64,000 nt of DNA from Bacteroidia bacterium (GTDB lineage: Bacteria; Bacteroidota; Bacteroidia; J057): positions 100,389-164,388 of the forward strand of contig JAUIKF010000007.1 of NCBI GenBank assembly GCA_030430575.1. Reading direction: 5' to 3'. The notes below the pieces were generated by a model. That model made no database searches. It was given only the letters and a program-made list of their open reading frames with translations, and had not been told where the DNA came from. Positions 59,931 to 64,000 of the stretch are shown one piece after another. Both the position numbers and the translations under genes were made by a program. Numbering within the stretch: the stretch's first letter is position 1; each line of letters starts with the position of its first letter.

Positions 59931-62339
59931 ATGCTTAAGAACTACCTAAAAGTAGCTTTCCGCACCATAAGCCGCAATAAGATTTATGCCTTTATCAACA
60001 TCATCGGATTGACGATAGGAATCAGCGCAGCCTTGCTAATTTTTCTCTATGTTCAGGACGAATTGACCTTCGACCGGCACCATAGCAAGGCGGACCGTAT
60101 TCACCGGATTTATTGCAAATATTATCTGCCAGATGATGCTGGCTCGGAAGAATTGGCCCCCATAGGCCCTGCTTTGGCCCAGGTGCTTATGGATGATTAT
60201 CCAGAGGTGGAAAGCGCGTGCCGCTTTCATGACCGGGATAATAGTGTCTTTATTCATCCTACTACCCATGAGGAGCTATTTGAAGATTTGCATTTTGCGG
60301 ATTCTGGCTTCTTTCAAGTATTTGATTTTGGACTAAAATCTGGGAACCCAGAGACTGCATTAAACGGGATAAATACGCTGGTGATTTCGGAAAAAATAGC
60401 CAATAAGTATTTTGGGACAACAGATGTTTTGGGAAAGGAGATGGTGTTGAAAAGCGATACTGTACGGGTAATTTTCACAATAACTGGAATTCTTGAAGAT
60501 ATTCCTTCCAATTCACATCTACAATTTGACATGATATCTTCCCTCAAGACGCTAGAGGATTTTGGATATTATATGAATAATTGGTGGAGCTTTTCCTTCC
60601 ACACCTATCTCTTATTGCAAGAGTCGGTGGATGCTGAGGCATTTGGGCAAAAAGTAAAACGGGTATCAGCTGAGTACATTCTCGACCAAGAAGAAGGGTC
60701 TGGGTATAAACAAGAATACTATCTTCAGAATTTACCCGATATCCACCTTCATTCTGACCTTAGAGGCGAAATCAGCCCCAATGGTAAAGCTGCTTTTGTC
60801 TACATGTTTATCCTCATCGGCATCTTCTTAGTGATCATCGCCTGCATTAATTTCATGAATCTCGCAACGGCCCGATCCATGCAGCGGGCCCGTGAAGTAG
60901 GGATTCGGAAAACGGTCGGCGCCTTGCGAGAACAGCTTATTGGGCAGTTTATGGGCGAATCGACGGTGATGACCATGTTAGCCCTGATTTTTTCTGTTTG
61001 CCTCACACAGTTTGTCTTGCCATTTTTTAATGAATTCACGGAAAAAAGCCTTTCGCTCAATGTGATTGACAATCCCCTATTGATGGTCGCCATTTGTGGA
61101 ATTGGCTTCTTTGTAGCTGTAGTTTCGGGGTTCTATCCAGCCTTTTTCTTGTCTGGATTTGATCCGGTAAAGGTGATGCGTGGACGATTTTCAGCAAGTG
61201 GTCAGGGAAAAATTTTGAGGAAAATTTTGGTGGTGTGTCAATTCACGATTTCTGTAGCTTTGATCGCTGGGACCCTGCTCGTTTTCAACCAACTCAATTT
61301 CATGAAAAGCAAAGAGTTGGGCTTTGCTAAAGACAATACCATTGTGTTGCCCATGCGTAGTCGTGCCAATGCCCAAACATCTTTCAAGGTGCTTCAAAAG
61401 GAGCTGGAAAAGCTCCCAGAAGTGGCTCACGCTACGATTTCCTCCGCGGTGCCTGGTGTGGCGATGGGCAATAATGTGGTGCGGATAGGGTGGGGACAAG
61501 ACGCCAAATGGAGTGATATGCGATTCCTGGCGGTAGATGAAAGTTTTGTAGAAAACTATCAATTGGAATTGGTCGAAGGTCGTTTTTTTGATAAAAAATA
61601 TGGAACAGATGAGGAAGAAGGCTTTCTGCTCAATGAAGCAGGGGTGAAACGCCTAGGCTATGAAAGTCCCCAAGCAGCGCTCAACCAAAAGTTGAGTTGG
61701 CAGCGCAAACAAGGGCGCGTGATCGGCGTGGTGAAAGACTTTCACTTTATGTCTGTGAGTGAACAGATTCAGCCATTTATCATGGTGCAAAGCGAACGTC
61801 ACGAAGCATATCTTTCTGTCAAACTTCCTGCTGGACAGCTCACCGCTGGGCTTCAATCGATAGAAGCGGTTTGGAAAGGCGTATTTCCCAATCGTCCTTT
61901 TGAATACGATTTATTGGATGCTTCCTTTGATCAGCAATACAAGAAATACGAACGCTTTTATGGTTTTTTCTCAGTATTTGCGGCTATTGCGATCTTCATT
62001 GCTTGCCTGGGTTTGTTTGGGTTGGCAGCCTATACGGCACAGACACGCACTAAGGAAATTGGTATCCGAAAAGTGCATGGCGCTTCTGTCCAAGGGCTGA
62101 TTTTGCTGCTCAGCCGGGAGTTCACCGCGTTAGTCATAGTTGCCTTTTTTATGGCAATTCCCATTGTCTACTTCTCTATGGAGATCTGGCTGGAAGATTT
62201 TGCCTATCGAGTCGCTATCTCGCCCATGATCTTTGTGGCTTCAGGCATTATTGCCATGGTCATAGCATGGCTGACCGTGAGTTATCATGCGACGAGGGCG
62301 GCTATGGCGAATCCGGTGGAGGCATTGAAGTATGAGTAG
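59931..62339 (+). CDS. FtsX/MacB-type ABC transporter permease, large form
   Basis: The 802-residue permease has the long double-FtsX arrangement of Bacteroidota 'antimicrobial peptide' exporters: an N-terminal helix in YLKVAFRTISRNKIYAFINIIGLTIGISAALLIFLYV, MacB_PCD periplasmic domain (about 50-280), three helices (about 285-405, with MQRAREVGIRKTVGALREQL), a second periplasmic domain (about 440-670) and three last helices (about 680-795, TRTKEIGIRKVHGASVQGL, ending PVEALKYE). No ATPase gene is adjacent. It is probably under control of the divergent sigma-54 two-component pair. Confidence 0.95.
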   Translation: MLKNYLKVAFRTISRNKIYAFINIIGLTIGISAALLIFLYVQDELTFDRHHSKADRIHRIYCKYYLPDDAGSEELAPIGPALAQVLMDDYPEVESACRFHDRDNSVFIHPTTHEELFEDLHFADSGFFQVFDFGLKSGNPETALNGINTLVISEKIANKYFGTTDVLGKEMVLKSDTVRVIFTITGILEDIPSNSHLQFDMISSLKTLEDFGYYMNNWWSFSFHTYLLLQESVDAEAFGQKVKRVSAEYILDQEEGSGYKQEYYLQNLPDIHLHSDLRGEISPNGKAAFVYMFILIGIFLVIIACINFMNLATARSMQRAREVGIRKTVGALREQLIGQFMGESTVMTMLALIFSVCLTQFVLPFFNEFTEKSLSLNVIDNPLLMVAICGIGFFVAVVSGFYPAFFLSGFDPVKVMRGRFSASGQGKILRKILVVCQFTISVALIAGTLLVFNQLNFMKSKELGFAKDNTIVLPMRSRANAQTSFKVLQKELEKLPEVAHATISSAVPGVAMGNNVVRIGWGQDAKWSDMRFLAVDESFVENYQLELVEGRFFDKKYGTDEEEGFLLNEAGVKRLGYESPQAALNQKLSWQRKQGRVIGVVKDFHFMSVSEQIQPFIMVQSERHEAYLSVKLPAGQLTAGLQSIEAVWKGVFPNRPFEYDLLDASFDQQYKKYERFYGFFSVFAAIAIFIACLGLFGLAAYTAQTRTKEIGIRKVHGASVQGLILLLSREFTALVIVAFFMAIPIVYFSMEIWLEDFAYRVAISPMIFVASGIIAMVIAWLTVSYHATRAAMANPVEALKYE

Positions 62340-62537
62340 ATTGGTTATGTTACTTTTTTTAGAAAAAAGTAACCAAACCCTTCGGCCCCGCTCAGGGCAA
62401 GAATCGAAACGGGCCAACCAAAGCCAACGCTTCTATCCGTCCCTTCGGCTTTGCTCAGGGCAGGCCGCCCGCGCCTGTTTCATCCCAGCCGCACCTTGTA
62501 TTAGTAGTCTGTTAATCAGGTATTTATGTAAGCACAT

Positions 62538-62570
62538 AGACCTCGGAGGTTTCCAAAACCTCCGAGGTCT
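62538..62570. repeat. GACCTCGGAGG hairpin repeat, copy 3
   Basis: The arms agacctcggaggttt and aaacctccgaggtct match those of 7867-7914 and 13392-13439, but the centre is only 3 nt. The gap 62340-62642 also holds two cccttcggcc...gctcaggg palindromes at about 62379-62400 and 62442-62463. No gene is seen. Confidence 0.8.
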
Positions 62571-62642
62571 TATGTTTAAAATATGTTGCGCTGATTGATC
62601 GTTATTAATTCGATTATTTCACCCTATAAACTTTTTATCCAC

Positions 62643-63500
62643 ATGAGAAAGCCATTAAGCTACTTCCTATTAGTAGCCCTTCTCGCTGCTGCCTTAATTG
62701 GCGCTAACACCTCCACCAAATTTAAGCCGATTCAATCTGGGAAACACCTGGAAAGAAACCTCGTCCAAGTCGCTGATAAGCTCTGGGCCTGCAAATTTGA
62801 AGTCTCCAATATCGATTTCAGAGAATTCCTTGCTGCTACGGCTACTTCCGAAGATTTGACCACCCACGAATATTATCCTGATACGGCTGGCTGGACAAGT
62901 TTCTTGAAACACGGAGACCCTTTGCAAAACGTCTATGATGATCACCCTGCCTTTAATCCCTACCCAGTAGTGAATATTTCTTATGAAGCTGCCCAGGCGT
63001 ACTGTGAATGGCTGACAGAGAAATACAATGAGATGTCTAACAGAAAGTTTGAAAAGGTGCGTGTGCGGTTGCCCTCTAAGGCGGAATGGGAACAAGCGGC
63101 TCGATTGGGCCTAGAAAACGAAAAAACGGTCGTTTATGCCTGGCCAGGATGGTATGTCCACGACAAGCGAGGCCACTTTCGCGCCAATTTCCGATATGTC
63201 GTTCAGTCCGCCATCACCGTAGATCCTGAGACCAAGAAGCCTGTCGTGGCCACTGACGAGCCTGGCTCAGACTACTTTGCCGATCAATACATGATCACAG
63301 CCCCTGTAGATGGCTTCCCTGCGAGTCCAGGCGGCATGTACCAAGTCTGTGGCAATGTCGCAGAAATGGTGGCCGAAAAGGGCATCACCAAAGGCGGAAG
63401 CTGGAACAGCCCTGGCTATTACCTCCAACTAGACCGCGAAGACACATATGTAGGCCCAAACCCATTTGTGGGATTCCGCTTTTTTGTGGAAGTGGAGTGA
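62643..63500 (+). CDS. SUMF1/formylglycine-generating-enzyme-like exported protein
   Basis: The 285-residue protein has an N-terminal signal (SYFLLVALLAAALIGANTS) and an FGE-sulfatase-like fold: WACKFEVSNIDFREFLAAT, NISYEAAQAYCEWLTEKYNEM, RVRLPSKAEWEQAARLG, VCGNVAEMVAEKGITKGGSWNSP, GFRFFVEV. It resembles GldK/GldJ-type proteins more than a true FGE in context, but is shorter and has no lipobox Cys. Oxidase Cys residues are not evident, so a structural role is likelier than catalysis. The start at 62643 is chosen for its signal peptide. Confidence 0.88.
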   Translation: MRKPLSYFLLVALLAAALIGANTSTKFKPIQSGKHLERNLVQVADKLWACKFEVSNIDFREFLAATATSEDLTTHEYYPDTAGWTSFLKHGDPLQNVYDDHPAFNPYPVVNISYEAAQAYCEWLTEKYNEMSNRKFEKVRVRLPSKAEWEQAARLGLENEKTVVYAWPGWYVHDKRGHFRANFRYVVQSAITVDPETKKPVVATDEPGSDYFADQYMITAPVDGFPASPGGMYQVCGNVAEMVAEKGITKGGSWNSPGYYLQLDREDTYVGPNPFVGFRFFVEVE

Positions 63501-63547
63501 GGCGCTGGCAAAGAGGTCGTTGAGATTCTGAGGAGGAAGGTTTGAAC

Positions 63548-63622
63548 GTTCAGAGTTTAGGGTTCAGGGTTCGAGCGTTGTTTTTTGAGTCTACGAAGCA
63601 AATTCAGCCCTAAACTCTGAAC
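63548..63622. repeat. Inverted repeat of ccctaaactctgaac words
   Basis: Gttcagagtttaggg (63548-63562) and ccctaaactctgaac (63608-63622) are perfectly complementary over 15 bp. Similar ccctgaaccctgaaacctg words occur at about 25075-25100. Confidence 0.7.
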
Positions 63623-63650
63623 CCTAAACCTAAAACGATCTTCAAAGAAA

Positions 63651-63707
63651 CACGGCCGGCCAGGAAATCCTGGCCAGACCGTGTCAGCGCGTATTAACCA
63701 AATACGC
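63651..63707 (-). terminator. Hairpins downstream of a truncated T9SS gene
   Basis: A GC-rich hairpin (cacggccggccagg with cctggccagaccgtg, 63651-63683) and a second smaller one (gcgtatt with aatacgc, about 63689-63705) lie just past the minus-strand stop at 63712. On the minus strand the first is followed by tttcttt, so a terminator for that gene is likely. Confidence 0.65.
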
Positions 63708-63711
63708 CTAC

Positions 63712-63881
63712 CTAATTATTTCTACCTTTCGATAGACATATCTGTCATTCACCCGAATCCGCAGCAGGTACACGCCTGTGGCTAGGTTCGGAACATAGAT
63801 GCGTTCCTCCAATTTGCCTTGGGCGGCGAAAGCTGTATGGTCGTAGACCCGTTGACCTTGCTGGGTGAAGAGGTTTATACC
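63712..63881 (-). pseudogene. C-terminal fragment of a T9SS type A sorting-domain protein
   Basis: On the minus strand the frame reads INLFTQQGQRVYDHTAF, then LEERIYVPNLATGVYLLRIR and NDRYVYRKVEIIR before a TAG at 63712-63714. This is the end of a Bacteroidota T9SS C-terminal domain. Upstream the frame is closed by a TGA at 63882-63884, at the junction with sequence that looks like a mobile element. The N-terminal part of the gene is therefore separated from this fragment. Confidence 0.7.
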
Positions 63882-64000
63882 TCAGACCTAGTGAATAACC
63901 TTTTTGGAAAAGAGAAAGAGTAGGCAGAATTTTGGATTATCAAAAACAAAAAACTTGCCTACTCAATTACACTTGAGCGACGCCCAAATGGAAGCACTAA
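63882..64000 (+). mobile_element. Probable left end of an insertion sequence, cut by the window edge
   Basis: Directly adjoining the broken sorting-domain frame is an abrupt change of sequence. A plus-strand frame open from 63895 to the window end reads LPTQLHLSDAQMEAL at its end, which could be the N-terminus of a transposase. No inverted repeat or family can be established, since only about 120 bp are visible. The interruption of the T9SS frame is the main support. Confidence 0.4.

Overview
The window looks like a chromosomal segment from a Bacteroidota bacterium, plausibly from the Saprospiria/Cytophagia side of the phylum. The evidence is a C-terminal type IX secretion (T9SS) sorting domain at 50702-51697 and a fragment of a second one at 63712-63881, a promoter of the Bacteroidota TTG-N19-TAnnTTTG form before metF, LytTR and NtrC-type regulators, FtsX/MacB-type permeases, and AT-rich intercistronic spacers. 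No rRNA or tRNA gene was recognised. Genus and species cannot be assigned from what is visible.

Layout. 1-5.4 kb: repeats, two tandem exported paralogues of the family annotated as 'asparagine synthetase B' (minus strand), an FtsX-type permease and metF (plus strand). 5.85-40.7 kb: one long plus-strand block encoding an extracellular contractile injection system (eCIS, related to Afp/PVC/MAC/AlgoCIS). It opens with a LytTR regulator whose receiver domain lacks the phosphoacceptor Asp. Four tandem eCIS-core (DUF4157) cargo-type proteins follow, sharing an N-terminal module but with different C-termini: a zincin; an OmpA-like domain plus an unknown domain; a 1282-residue protein with a JAB/MPN-like HNHP motif and a GH-E-like nuclease end; and an ATLF-like gluzincin. 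Then come sheath, tube, a zinc-ribbon baseplate/chaperone protein, a Pro-rich protein, DUF4255 cap, AAA+ ATPase, a 73-aa protein, the CIS tube-initiation protein, a separate LysM/gpX-like protein, a spike split into gpD-like and gpV-like proteins, an 89-aa protein, gp25, two J-like baseplate wedge proteins, a gpI-like protein, a beta-helix fibre and a beta-sandwich protein. Only one sheath and one tube gene are present, and neither a PAAR tip nor a typical tape-measure protein was recognised.

40.8-63.5 kb: mostly ordinary chromosome. It contains two tandem membrane paralogues, clpB, a minus-strand run of lipoproteins, GNAT acetyltransferases and a PhnP-like MBL hydrolase, a T9SS-sorted protein, a bleomycin-hydrolase-like C1 peptidase, a sigma-54 activator without a receiver, a TPR protein, a Dabb lipoprotein, a histidine kinase/NtrC pair divergent from an FtsX permease that has a good sigma-54 promoter and a palindromic candidate enhancer, and an SUMF1/GldK-like protein. 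The right edge holds a truncated T9SS-domain gene abutting what looks like the end of an insertion element.

How it fits together. The inferred model is that the LytTR protein helps control the block, the structural genes build a contractile particle, the ATPase and cap finish assembly, the fibre binds a target, and the four eCIS-core proteins are alternative payloads loaded through their common N-terminal module. Several repeat families lie between genes: palindromic arrays that begin at stop codons, a GACCTCGGAGG hairpin family placed before two of the cargo genes, a seven-unit 30-bp hairpin array, and ATTCA-type low-complexity leaders before many eCIS genes.
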